Assembly (NCBI GenBank): GCA_016801845.1
Contig: CM028919.1
Location: 8,200,001 to 8,264,000, forward strand
Direction: 5' to 3'
DNA from: Polydactylus sextarius
Taxonomy: Eukaryota > Chordata > Actinopteri > Polynemidae
DNA: 64,000 nt
Part shown: positions 1-10,952 of the stretch, piece after piece
How the letters are laid out: each line of letters begins with the position of its first letter
Numbering within the stretch: position 1 is the stretch's first letter
Program-made: the position numbers and the translations under genes
The notes under the pieces: model-generated
Seen by the model: the letters and a program-made list of their open reading frames with translations, nothing else
Told to the model about the DNA's origin: nothing
The model's database searches: none

Positions 1-2083
1 AGCATGACGAAAATCCTGTGGAAAACAATATCAGCATTTCAAAGCGCCGAAGGACCAGTGTGACGCCTTTAATGGTGGAGAAAAGCCCTCTGTGCACGCT
101 TGAAGTACTGCATTGGGTTTTGAGGGCTCTTTGGATTGTCATAACCCTGTTGTGAGATTGACTCATTCATAGTGAGTGGTCTCCGAGTCTTCATCTTCTG
201 CTTCTCGGCCGCATGGCTGCGGACACCGCTGTGCTGCGTCACTTCAGAGGCAGAGACGAAGACTCATGTCCACAGCTGTTAGGACATGCCTGCTTTGAGG
301 TGCCGTAGCTTTAATGTGTGGAGAAGATTAAACAGGGTAGCTTTGTGAAGCCTGGATAACTGGTCAGCTCTCCCACACAGTTATCCAATCTTATCTACTG
401 CGTGCATATCTGTGCATGTGTGTTAGTGCCAAGAGTGAGCGGAACAGCTTGACACACCAGTCAGTCTCATTAAATGAAGCCTAGAGTCCTCCAGAAGACT
501 CCTGCCTGCAAGTAGCCAACGGGCAGAGTTATCATGGAAAAGATAGTTCTCTGCATTTCAATTGATTCTTCTCACTTGACATGAAAGCATCACCTGCAGT
601 CTGTGAAGTGCTGGACTTCATTGTGTCTCTGCTATGATATAAAGTACAATGCATCATGCAGGGCTGCGCTATGTGAGGGCAGTAGTTGCCTGCAGTGAAG
701 ATCAAACGGCGGTTGGTTCAGCGAAGGGTCAGTGTATGTGGAGCAGTTACACATTCCACAATAGCTAGAAGTCTCAATCTCCCTCTGTTCGCAATTAGAG
801 CAATGACATAAACACGTCTAAGCTATGGGCTGTGCATTAACATAGCGACCATGGTTCTGTGGTTAGCATCATACAGTCATCACATGAATCAGCTGACATG
901 GTTTCTAAGGGTTTAACAGTCATTCAAGAATAAATACTACCTTTACAGAGCTTATGAAAAATAAAATTCATTATGTTAGTCATGCTCATATTTAATGCCA
1001 AAGCAGAATATGCAGGATTAGCCAAGCTGCATTAAAGGATAAAACTGGCTGTACAGCTACCAAAGTTAGTACTAAGCCCATTAATTGAAGATGTAAGACT
1101 ACAAATGTTTGTATACTTTTATTTTCATGTTTCTTAGAACAGCTGGGAACTATGCTTTTTATGAAAAGGGTATTAAATTTGTAAATAATGAATTAATTGG
1201 TATTAATTGGTATTTTTATCTGCATATTTGTTCTGTTTAGAAACATGGTATATGTGCCTCAACCCACATAGTAGTACAGTCGCAGGTGAATAAGGTATAT
1301 CGGTGTTTGTTTACACACATAATACTTGTTTGTTGGATTAGGTCATTGTTGGCGTCTGCATTTTTTAAGGTTTTTTTTTTTTTTTGACAGAAATAAAATA
1401 GAGAATGTCACCAGTCATATGTTTTACTGTAAATCTCAGAGTGACAATGTCTTCTGTCATCCTCCTGGACTCCTGGAAAACAAAGAAGAGGGATTTTCCT
1501 TACAGCAAATTACACTCATGTGATGACCTCATTCACTCAACTTAAAACACACTGAATTTTTAAATCGTATGTCATGAGGGAAAACACATTTGGCTAGTTC
1601 TGTGCATTTATCTATGCCTCATTGGAGAGTTTGGTTATAACTGGGATGAACTACCTGAATAACAAAGGCCTCTGTATCTGAGTCACTTTGTGAGTGTGAG
1701 GTTTGATCAGCAGTCTGCAGCCAGACAGGGATGTATGATTACCAGACAGCCTTTTCAAAGGTGGCCGTTTGTGTCTGCGCTCTCTGTTACGACGGTCAGA
1801 TCAGGTGTCATGGCTTCATAAATAGCCTCACCTTCACAATTTCTAAAAGGGACTGGGCTGAAGTACAAAATAACCCCTCTCCACTTCTCCACACCCTCTG
1901 CATTATTCAATCCATTATCACCTGAGAGGATTCTGTGAGGGGCAGTGGGAATATTGACACACTTTTTTGCCAACTGTTTTGTAATCATATTATTTGTGGT
2001 AGCTATGTAAATAAGTTAAACAGATACAAATCAGTATGTAAGGGGAGCATTTGTCCTCGTCCGTGTGGTGCTAGCTTACAGAA
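1..2083. other. non-coding upstream DNA
   Basis: No exon, RNA gene or transposon was recognised. Open frames are short and have no family resemblance. The only structures I see are an imperfect inverted repeat at 185-265 and a T run near 1371-1385. It may be intergenic DNA or an intron of a gene outside the window. Confidence 0.6.
185..265. repeat. imperfect inverted repeat (hairpin-capable)
   Basis: The left arm at 185-201 (GAGTCTTCATCTTCTGC) is nearly the reverse complement of the right arm at 250-265 (GCAGAGACGAAGACTC). The loop is about 48 bases and carries its own short stem, CCGCA with TGCGG, near 209-222. No protein or known RNA family was recognised. Confidence 0.5.
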
Positions 2084-2283
2084 CAGGGGTGGGCAAAGTA
2101 TTGCACAAAGAGCCGTGTGGATGCAGGTTTTTGTTTCAACCAGTCAAGATCACACAGTTTGACCAATCAACTGTTTGAAGACAGAGATCAGTTAATTAAG
2201 TGAGTTTAGTCCGGTGCTGCCGGTCAGTTGAAATGAAAACCTGCAGTCACACGGCCCTTTGTGGAATAGTTTGCCCACCCCTG
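2084..2283. mobile_element. hAT-type MITE (non-autonomous DNA transposon)
   Basis: The element starts CAGGGGTGGGCAAA and ends TTTGCCCACCCCTG, so it has perfect terminal inverted repeats at its tips. The two ends stay alignable as inverted repeats for about 57 bp, including a GCCGTGTG...GCAGGTTTT block. It is flanked by TTACAGAA on the left and TTATAGAG on the right, which agree at 6 of 8 positions, as expected for an aged 8-bp hAT target duplication. At 200 bp it has no room for a transposase. The TIR type is one I recall from teleost hAT elements; the exact family is not assigned. Confidence 0.85.
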
Positions 2284-2849
2284 TTATAGAGGCAAATATT
2301 TCATAGCACATTAATTTTTCAGGTCATTTGTTTTTACAAAAACAACTGAGGAATATTACGACATCATAAACAAACCGAGGGCTATTCCCACAGGAGGTTT
2401 ATATGGATGCCTTTATGCATGCATGAATGTTTGTATGCACAGCTAATTTTACAGCTTCAGAATCTGTTGAATTCTTTCACAATATTTTACTTATCCTGAC
2501 TGTGACGTCTACCTAAAATTTCATTGAAAAATCACCCAAATAGGCTACTTCCTGAATTTCAGTGATATGAAGAAAAAAAATACATGGATTACTGTGTGTC
2601 TTTGCGGTTTTCTTTAGTTGAACAGTGCCAAAGAGGCCAAAGAGGGCAGGGAATCAAGCTCCCTTTTGTTATCAGGTCACTGCTCCAGTATGGTCTCTGC
2701 CATTGGGTCAGTGCTCCCTGCATGTCTCATGTAACTGGCTCACAGTCAGGATGCGGTTGCCATGGAACATGTCCAGTTGGAGCAAATGAAATCCCTCCTT
2801 CCTAGTTTCTAGGCAGGATTCACAAGCTGTCAATGTTTTGGTGGGAGAC

Positions 2850-2881
<32 letters not shown>

Positions 2882-2891
2882 TGTGTCTGCA

Positions 2892-2925
<34 letters not shown>

Positions 2926-2942
2926 CGCATGTGCATGTGTGT
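2850..2942. repeat. (GT)n with an internal (GC)n block
   Basis: GT dinucleotides, interrupted at ATGTGT and CTGCAT, run into an uninterrupted alternating GC block at about 2917-2928 and then ATGTGCATGTG. Alternating purine-pyrimidine DNA of this kind can adopt the Z form. Confidence 0.9.
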
Positions 2943-3982
2943 TTGAGATAGATTTGTGTGCACAATCATACAGAGAATGACATATCAAGAGGCAGAATGG
3001 GCTTTTGAGGTTACAGAGGAAGTAGGGCATGTGATTGTGCAGCCATGTGTGTTTGTGCACGCTTGTGTGAACGGGTGTGTGCACACTCACTTTTGCAAGT
3101 GTGTGTGTGTGGGTGTGCATGTATTTGCTCTTCAGAAACAGCTTTCTGATGCAACATAAACTGATGCCTGCCCTCTCTCTCTCCCAGGGTTCTCAGACGT
3201 CTATGGGAACTTGTTTATGAACACTTGTATCCACAATGCAAACGCACGTCACCAACAATGTTGGAGGCTGAAGGAAAGGAAACTGCAACCAATGTTCCCA
3301 CATCTTTGTGCCTATTGTTGTTTACAGTGCTCACTCAAGCGAGAAGTGATCGAGTTTCCAATATAACAGTGAATGAGGAAAACAATCCCCTCTTCCAGTA
3401 TGTTCGTCCCACCTGTGATCCATTCATAGGTGGGACAAAGTCCAAACCCAAGAAGTCTATTCCAATTCATGCAGGACAGAGGAAGCAGAGAAGCGTGACT
3501 TCTCACACAGCTCAGTGCTGGGACATGATCACAGCTGAAGGACAGAAAAGAGAGACACAGAAGATTGGGGGCAGGGTGATGCTCTGTGAGAGAATGAAGG
3601 TCGGTCTCAGCTCCAGCTGTCCGGGGGTTTATTGATCACTGATTGCCCTCGGGAGAAGGGGGGGCAGGTCACCAGCACCTGCACTCTCTTTCATAACAAC
3701 AGGCCTGCCAGTCGACCCAGCATGGATTTAGTTAACTGTCAGGTTATGTATGACTGTACACAATATAAGAAATAAATATATGTAGGCCTAACATTGGTAA
3801 GAGCCTTAGGTTTTTATTTTCATGGATCAATCTTGATTGCCATCAGCACAAATACCAATTAACACAGAGCTTGTTTCCCTGTAGTGTAATAAACACTTGC
3901 CCTCTGGGGAATGTTTTAAGACCTGACTTGGTGTCAAGAATGATCTGTCAAAAACCACATTTGTTTGTGACACAAAACAAGT

Positions 3983-4012
3983 CACACACACCCACACACA
4001 CACACACACACA
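3983..4012. repeat. (CA)n microsatellite
   Basis: CA repeat with one CCC interruption near 3991. Confidence 0.9.
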
Positions 4013-4210
4013 AGTATGTTCTGCTACAGGTGTTTAATCGTAATGATGAAGATCTAGGCCACATCTGGTGGGATCTAGGTCATCTCCATTTACAATGGAT
4101 AAAAAGTCATAACCGTTTGAAAGTGAACTGTTTGTTGATTTAGCCACAACATACTTAGGGTTGGTGAAGAACTTATAGAATAAGAAATTAGATGTGAGAA
4201 ATACAGTCTG

Positions 4211-4236
4211 ACACACACACACACACACACACACAC
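4211..4236. repeat. (CA)n microsatellite
   Basis: About 13 uninterrupted CA units. Confidence 0.9.
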
Positions 4237-4366
4237 TAATGTAAAACCTAAAGTAATGTTTGTCAATTCCAGTAGACAGCTCTGTCCCAACTTGTATGTC
4301 ACTGTGTTATCATATTGCTGTGTCACTTGGGCCACTTGTGTATGTGTATTTGACACATACACAGGA

Positions 4367-4553
<187 letters not shown>

Positions 4554-4639
4554 GTTTAGATTAATAGTCAATGATTCTTCAAACTCCTGACGTTTAATGT
4601 CATTTTAAATTAGAATTAGTGTCTTATCCCCTTGTTCCT

Positions 4640-5000
4640 CTATATCATCTCTTTAACACATGTCATGGTCATAGAAAAGCTTTGCGGTGACAGCAGTTTA
4701 CAGTTTTCCGCCCAGATGAGCACAGTAGTACTATCAAAGCGGTCTCGTGCTACGGGGAATTTCCCGTCCACGTGTCTGAATACTCGATGAGAAGGCGGGA
4801 TAAAAACAAACGCGTCCATTGGTTGGAGCGAATCGGTCTTAAAGAGACAGGACACGTCTGTGCTGAGATGCAGCGCAACTCGTCGATACAAACGCCTGTG
4901 TCTTTAACTGAGGTTATTTACTAACTTTTCGCGCCACGCCCCGGCGGCGGAGTCAGTTCAAAGCTGACGTAGGCGAAATGAAATTGGCTCGCCACAGTTT
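4640..5000 (+). promoter_or_regulatory. bmf: bmf promoter region
   Basis: The region ahead of exon 1 is richer in CpG than its surroundings and has no clear TATA box. Visible sites are a kappaB-type GGGGAATTTCCC at 4754-4765, an E-box CACGTG at 4769-4774, two inverted CCAAT boxes (ATTGG near 4819-4823 and near 4984), an E2F-like TTTCGCGCC at 4927-4935 followed by a GC-rich run, and a CRE half site TGACGT near 4964. Position and composition support promoter function. Occupancy by any factor is inference. Confidence 0.6.
4754..4774 (+). promoter_or_regulatory. adjacent kappaB and E-box sites
   Basis: GGGAATTTCC inside 4754-4765 fits the NF-kappaB consensus GGGRNNYYCC exactly. Three bases after this block is a palindromic CACGTG (4769-4774), the site class used by MYC/MAX, USF and MITF/TFE factors. 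Confidence 0.5.
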
Positions 5001-5153
5001 TCCTCACAGAATGGAAGTAGTCGTGGGGGTGACACGGACTAAACTCACTTGACTGAGCAGGATATTGAACTCGGTGTCCTCTATTTTTTTCTTTTTTTTT
5101 CTTTCTCTCTCTGAGCTAAAGCCACAGCCACAACGACGAAGCCCACTTTAGTG
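5000..5153 (+). other. bmf: bmf exon 1 (5' UTR, start approximate)
   Basis: The 3' edge is supported by an excellent splice donor, GTG|GTAAGT, with GT at 5154-5155. The transcription start cannot be read from sequence, so the left edge is only nominal. When exon 1 is joined to exon 2 at 7154, the reading frame of the bmf ATG runs back through exon 1 without another ATG and meets TGA at 5112-5114, so exon 1 is non-coding for the main product. Confidence 0.6.
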
Positions 5154-7153
5154 GTAAGTTCCTCTAAAACACAGTCAAAATAAGTTTATTCCTAGTTCAC
5201 TTTTGCACCAGATGGTCGGCACGAGAGCTTTAACGTGAAGACACATCCTCGAGCTTTGGAAGGAACAACATCAACAACAACAATAACAGCGGCAATAATA
5301 GCTGCAACTTGTTTGTTTCGACATGTGTTGTGTACTTTACTCTGCCACAGCGTTAAAGTAACACAGATAAAAGCGACTATTAGTTAAACTTGTCTGTCAT
5401 TCATACAGCAGAGGTTTGAATTATACCGGCTTTCCCGGTTTACACACAGCGCAGTCGGTGAATGGACTTCACCGACTCGACTGCGTCTGTGTATTTACTC
5501 AAATGAGTTGACAACCATTTTCTCCATTAATTCAATTAGTATTATGCATTGAAATTAATTAATTAGTAATAATGTAATTTTCATATTTAAGACATATTCT
5601 GTTTGCAAATGTGTGTGTGTGTGTGTTTTTTGCTTGTTTACTGTTTAACGCCGCACGTGCGTTTGCGCCATATCGGTACTTAAACGTTTTCTGACGTAAT
5701 TTCTTTGTACACCATGTTCTTGTTTAGAGTCTTGATCAGTTTGCTCATTAATAATCAGACATGTAAGTGGAAAAAAAAAAAAAAAAAAAACAGATCGCGA
5801 GACTGAGGTTAAAGTGTCCGTGTGTCATATAAGGTTCAGATGTGCTTATGGTTAGATGAGGCGCAAATGATGTGATGTGAACCTCAGTGCTGCTAGATGG
5901 AAACTGTGTCAATAACAGAGCTGCTTCACCAACAACACCGCCTCAGCCACTCCACCTTTCCCTCCTTCTCTTTTGTTAGGGTTGTTGCCCTGTTTGCAGC
6001 AGGGGGAGCTACTGTCTGACACAAACACACCGCTCACATGCCTGGACAGTCAGGCACAGTACAGAAAGCAACCCTGGATATATAGCTGAGCTTAGGTTGT
6101 TTCTTTTCTTTTTTTTTTCTTTTTTCTTTTGCCTTCCATGTTCTTACTCTATGTTTGTCAAAACAAAGCATTAAGTGGTTTTACACACAGGGTTTATTGT
6201 GAACGCACACAGTATATCGTGAGGTCTGGGCATGCTAGAGACAGGCCATTCTGCTTATGTTGGGTGAAGAAATGAAAACTCCCTCTCAAGGAGCTGGCAA
6301 GTTGACAGACCAGGGTAGGGAGAGTGGCTTAGGATTTTCCTCAAAGACTGTCATTACGCTTTTGCTGTGGACCCTAATTTGGAAGTGTGGTAGTAGTCTA
6401 ACCCTGTATTACAACTCAATGGTGACTTGGGGGTTAGTTGGTGTGGCAACTTGAATTTCACCCATATTTTGACAACTCTTTGACCCATTATATGATTCAG
6501 GGTTGAGTGGAGTGCATCACTTAAATTTGACAGATTCTCCACTGGCTCCTTGGGAATTGCTTTAATCAATCAAAATGAGGAGTTTTCTGTTATTATTCTT
6601 GTTATTGATACTTGTTGGGTTGAATGTGAGAGAGTAAGTTAAGAAGACACGCTGCTCTTCGCAGAGCTGCTTAGCACAGATGAGACAATATACCTCTTAT
6701 TTAACCTCGTCAGCCAAACTCCCACTTATGTAAATGTGGCCCAACTGAGTCTTCTAACCACAGTGAGTCGTGTGGTTTCATCACTGAGATGAACTGAGCC
6801 ATTTGTCTAAATAAGCACTGAGCTCTTTTCCACAAATGAAGGCAGATCATTTGCTCGTTTTCTCTTCCCCAACTTGTCCACTGTGGTTTTATTGATTTGA
6901 GGGCACTCATTATAAACCAGACAGGTTGCCTATAATCATAATGAATGCTTTTGAGGAATGAACAAATAATGAATGTGTGCGAGATCATCTCATCAGGCCC
7001 AATGTAGACTTGTTCAAGGTTGCCATCATTAATGAAGGAAACTTTGGATTCCTTTGATTTATGTGCTGACTAGAAGGCAGACATTCTACTCAACGGTTAC
7101 TATAACTTCTCTTTATCTTTCTCTTTCATTCTTTAAGTTTGCTCATCTCATAG
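5154..7153 (+). other. bmf: bmf intron 1
   Basis: 2.0 kb intron bounded by GTAAGT at 5154 and CTCATAG at 7147-7153. It contains a short TG run near 5612, a 20-base A run near 5771-5790 and T-rich stretches near 6103-6130. The 62-92-codon open frames within it have no coding character. Confidence 0.75.
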
Positions 7154-7334
7154 TGTCACCGTATGGACGATGAGGAGGATGATGTGTTTGAGCCAGAGCC
7201 CAGCTACTGGCACACCACATTCAGGGAGATAAAGTGTGAAGACCGGGGCACACAGACACCTGGTCCTGTCTTGGCACTGAACAACGGCATGCTGCCCTGT
7301 GGAGTCGCAGAGGAGCCCAGACCACTCTTCTACG
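7154..7334 (+). CDS. bmf: Bmf, coding exon 1 (exon 2): N-terminus and DLC-binding motif
   Basis: Bmf is a BH3-only Bcl-2-family protein. In mammals it is held on the actin/myosin V motor through dynein light chain 2 and is freed by anoikis and other stress to neutralise Bcl-2, Bcl-xL and Mcl-1. This exon has nine UTR bases, then the ATG at 7163, and codes for residues 1-57 plus one base of codon 58. It starts with an acidic run (MDDEEDDVFEPEP) like the EDDVF block of human BMF. D27-R-G-T-Q-T32 matches the dynein-light-chain motif (human DKATQT). M43-LPCGVAEEP then leads to the conserved LFYG. The donor is G|GTGAGG at 7335. The ATG has a C at -3 but a G at +4, and no in-frame ATG lies upstream before the exon 1 stop. 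A CUG-initiated longer form, reported for human BMF, is not supported here. Confidence 0.95.
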
Positions 7335-8001
7335 GTGAGGCTTATGATATACTGGATTTCAAAACGGGAAAAGGAACATTGCGTGATAACTCTGTGTTAT
7401 AAAACTGAACCATGAAACTATTATGTGAGACTTACTGTGAGAAATGGGTAACACTGTTGCTGTACTGATCTCACTCCTGGCGCCTGATAGTCGCGATTGC
7501 AGCGGCTTTTATGGTCTGTATGGAGTGTACCCAGCTGCTTTGCTATTCAAAAGGCGCCAGACTGGCACTGTGACTGACTGGACGTGACAAAAGTGCTCAC
7601 CTGTGTAAGCAGCAACTATAGAGAGAACTGATTATCAGTGACGACAAAGTTTCATTGGCATCATATACAAGCAATCACTTCTAAGTAGCTCGCTACTACT
7701 ACTCGCTAACTACTTACCAACTTCCAATCTGTGTCATTTAAGGTTGTTATTGACTAATGAATCTGTTAAATGACTCAAAATGTTTGATGAAATGCTGACA
7801 GCTGAGAAAGTTGCGGTGAAAGCAAAATAGTCTGATTTGTCAAAGGTACATTGAGCAGCTCTTGGCTCTTTGTATCTGTTGTGTCAACAGTTTAGACATA
7901 ATCAGTGTACGCCTGCTAGGTGTCATTGCTGTGCCCAGACTGTTATACCAGACACTTTTGTTGTTTACAGAATAATAAATATCAGCCTTGACACTCCACA
8001 G
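7335..8001 (+). other. bmf: bmf intron 2
   Basis: 667-bp phase-1 intron from GTGAGG to a CTCCACAG acceptor. It carries a 9-bp inverted repeat, CTGGCGCCT at about 7477 and AGGCGCCAG at about 7553, with no other structure seen. Confidence 0.85.
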
Positions 8002-8192
8002 GCAACGCAGGTTTTCGATTGCACTTCCCAGCCCACTTTGAGCTAGTCGGAGATCAACAAGAAATCGAAGAGGAGCGAAACGGGATGGAGCGGCTGCCCC
8101 GGCAGCGGCCTGTGGCTCGCAGTGTGGAGGCCTGCATTGCTCAGAAACTCCAGCTAATAGGAGACCAGTTTCACCGGGAACACCTGCAAATG
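8002..8192 (+). CDS. bmf: Bmf, coding exon 2 (exon 3): BH3 domain
   Basis: Completes codon 58 and codes for residues 59-121, in frame with both neighbours. It opens with NAGFRL, matching human NAGYRL, passes a variable charged stretch (about residues 71-100) and ends with the BH3 helix at I103-H118 (IAQKLQLIGDQFHREH). Within it L107 and G111-D112 form the core LxxxGD that docks in the groove of pro-survival Bcl-2 proteins. Human BMF has LxxxAD at the same place, so the fish helix is closer to the generic BH3 consensus. The exon ends on a complete ATG codon (M121) before the donor GTGAGG at 8193. The splice junction lies three residues after the BH3 helix. Confidence 0.95.
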
Positions 8193-9031
8193 GTGAGGAG
8201 GAAGGATGCACCCACCTGATAGTGCAAACTTGAAACAGTCACCTATGGCTTTTAGTTTTATGATAGTGAATAAGTGCGACTTATAATATCCGTAGCAGTA
8301 ACGTAATCTCCCTTTATTGGCCTCTATAAAGTATTTCATACAGGTCTGATGTAGGCATATAATAAATATTCCTCTTACAAATTTGACTAATTTGACTATT
8401 GATACGTGTTACGGCCACTAGGCAAACAAACCTCTTTCCTATTATTTACTTAATTCCCAGTTATGACACTTTAAGCTCAGATTTCATTAAGATGCGGTAT
8501 GGACAGGGGTATATATGATCTTACAAATCAGACTTTGACTGTAATATAATATAAACTGACAACCAGTGTTTCCCTTGGGCCTACCTGTCAGGAGCTGTAT
8601 ATGATTAGTTTGTTTTGGGCTGGAGGCTTCTGGGTCTAATCAACATTTACTGGCTTAACAACTGTGTTGAACTATGGGATAATGTGTGTCAGTGTGTATC
8701 TCTGTCTGTAACTGTGTCAAGTTAAGACAGTTTGTAAAGTTAGAGCAGAAAAAAAGTGCACTCCCACACATTAGTACCACAGATACACTTTTCTGTCTTC
8801 ATTTTTGTATCTCATGTCAATCTGGCAAAGATTTATGTCGGGTCAAAAATTTGCTCTCTTTTATTGTGCTCGCTCAATATTTGTTTTGGAGAGGCTGTGC
8901 ACATGCAGAACTTTAGCCCAGTGCCACCCCCCCCCCCCCCTTCCCTAAAGCCAAAGACTTCACTGAACCAGGACAGCCCTTCCCCCACCCTCACCAACCC
9001 CAGGCCCTCCCCCTTGCCTCCTCTTCCTGTT

Positions 9032-9035
<4 letters not shown>

Positions 9036-9077
<42 letters not shown>
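9036..9077. repeat. (CT)n microsatellite
   Basis: About 20 CT units inside a longer pyrimidine-rich stretch (8925-9115) in bmf intron 3. Confidence 0.9.
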
Positions 9078-9081
<4 letters not shown>

Positions 9082-9407
9082 TTTCTCTCTTGCTTGCTCT
9101 CTCTCCCTTTCTGTCTCGGCTCTCCAGTTTCCTCAGTGTGCTGTGGTGGCAAGTGGCATGGAGGATGCTTAGCCTCAAACAAAGCATGGGCTCTGTGGTC
9201 AGGGTGACACTGTCCACTGACTAAATGTGCTGCATAATGTTGCTTGTGCGTGGATGTGTAGTAGAACCATGACACACTGATGCTTCATTTGCGCAACCAT
9301 CAAAAACACATGTAAAGCCCTGGGAGATTTTCTGAAGCTTGTGAATGTCATATATGTAGTTAACAATCACATATACATTACAAATTTATTTACACATGCT
9401 CATTTAA

Positions 9408-9409
<2 letters not shown>

Positions 9410-9433
<24 letters not shown>
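9410..9433. repeat. (CA)n microsatellite
   Basis: About 12 CA units in bmf intron 3. Confidence 0.9.
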
Positions 9434-9440
<7 letters not shown>

Positions 9441-10930
9441 GATATGTCCAGGAAAAAAGCAGAAGTGGCGGGAGTAGGTAAACATGTTGTAACCCGAAGC
9501 TCAGCGCATGAGCCCTGGGGGAAGCAGCTGTGGTTCCAGGGAGTCTCCAGTTAGCCCCTTCCCTAGGCAAAGAGCAGCCACAGGAGACACCCAAATAAGA
9601 GGTCTACACAGCCATAAGCAGGGGAGGGGTGATATCCATAATGATGTTATAAGTATGTATATGAGGGAGGGAGGGTTGGAAATGAACCTCAAATGATCAA
9701 GTAACAACCATCTTCAGTTGTTTTAAAACCTCCTCTTTGGTAGATGTGTCCCTCCCTGCCCAACATACAGTACAATTATTTTTGTTTTTACCTCAAACCT
9801 GAAGTGTGAGACATTTTCTGATTTTCTCATGGGCTTATCAGACAAGTTATTTATATCCCCGCAGCTTAGTATGACTCACATATCGTGACACTAGCAGACA
9901 CGCACAGACAACCAGACGGTCAGACAGGAGGGTTGCTGTTAAGTGTCTGCATGGTTGGGCTCTAGTGACGCACATCGAAGGCAGGCCTGGGTCAGGGGGA
10001 TGAGGAAGTGGCTTGGGCTCTTTTGCTGGTTGAGTAAACAGCGGCAACGACAGTCAGAGTGAGAACAGCCTAGTGAAGTCACATCCTGAAGAGATGTATG
10101 TTGTGATACTGAATTACTGAATAACATTTTTGCCTATATGAACAAGAGTAAGATTATTTTTACGCTAACCTTCGATGACTAAAGTTCATACTTGACATTT
10201 CTCACTCTGTGTATGTGTGTGTGTGTTTGTGTGTTGAATGTCTGTGTGTGGCAAACTTAAGCACTTTCTTTAACTCAAACACTGAATCCACCACTAAAAC
10301 TGCTATTTTTATGCATCTGATTGTGCAATTAATTATGTCTTGCGTGCGTGTGTGCGTACATGCTCATGCATGAATAAACCCATACTTGTTTTTCTGCTTT
10401 TTGCTGCCTCTCACTTCTCACTATCACACGGTCTGACAGTCAGTACAAAAACTCTCACTTGATAATAGAGTTACCTAAGTTCATCAGTTCTCATTCCTGT
10501 CTGCCCCTGTCAGTGGGTGATTGCAGTTATTCAGTGCAGACACTTGTCCCTGAGCAATCCAAGTGCCTTTAACTACCATCTTCTTGATGGATTCGGGAGC
10601 AATGTGACTGTGAGTGTTCTCCATGGGAGCCCGCGGCCCCTGGTCGAAAGGAGGGATTAGGTAGCGAAGGAGTGCTGGTGGATGCTGACAGATAAATTGC
10701 TCCTCAGTCAGAGGGGGGATAGAGGGGACTCTAAAGTCCCCAGAGGATAACTGACATTAGCAGGACCGCCATTTGAGACATGGCAATAATGACAGTCACA
10801 ATGGCAGGAAGACTGCTTCAGCCTGCGCGGGGCAAGGAGCAGAGTTAGGTTTCATCCCCATGTTTTTTTTAAAAGAGACGACTCCTGGTGCTTTCGATAG
10901 GAGGTGTTGAAAGCAGGGTTGAATATCGCC

Positions 10931-10952
10931 TGTGTGTGTGTGTGTGTGTGTG
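10931..10952. repeat. (TG)n microsatellite
   Basis: About 11 TG units in bmf intron 3. Confidence 0.9.

Noticed and set aside
3225..3635. 136-codon + strand frame after an acceptor-like pyrimidine tract
   Set aside because: It has no family resemblance, starts at TTG, has no clear donor or partner exon, and lies among microsatellites.
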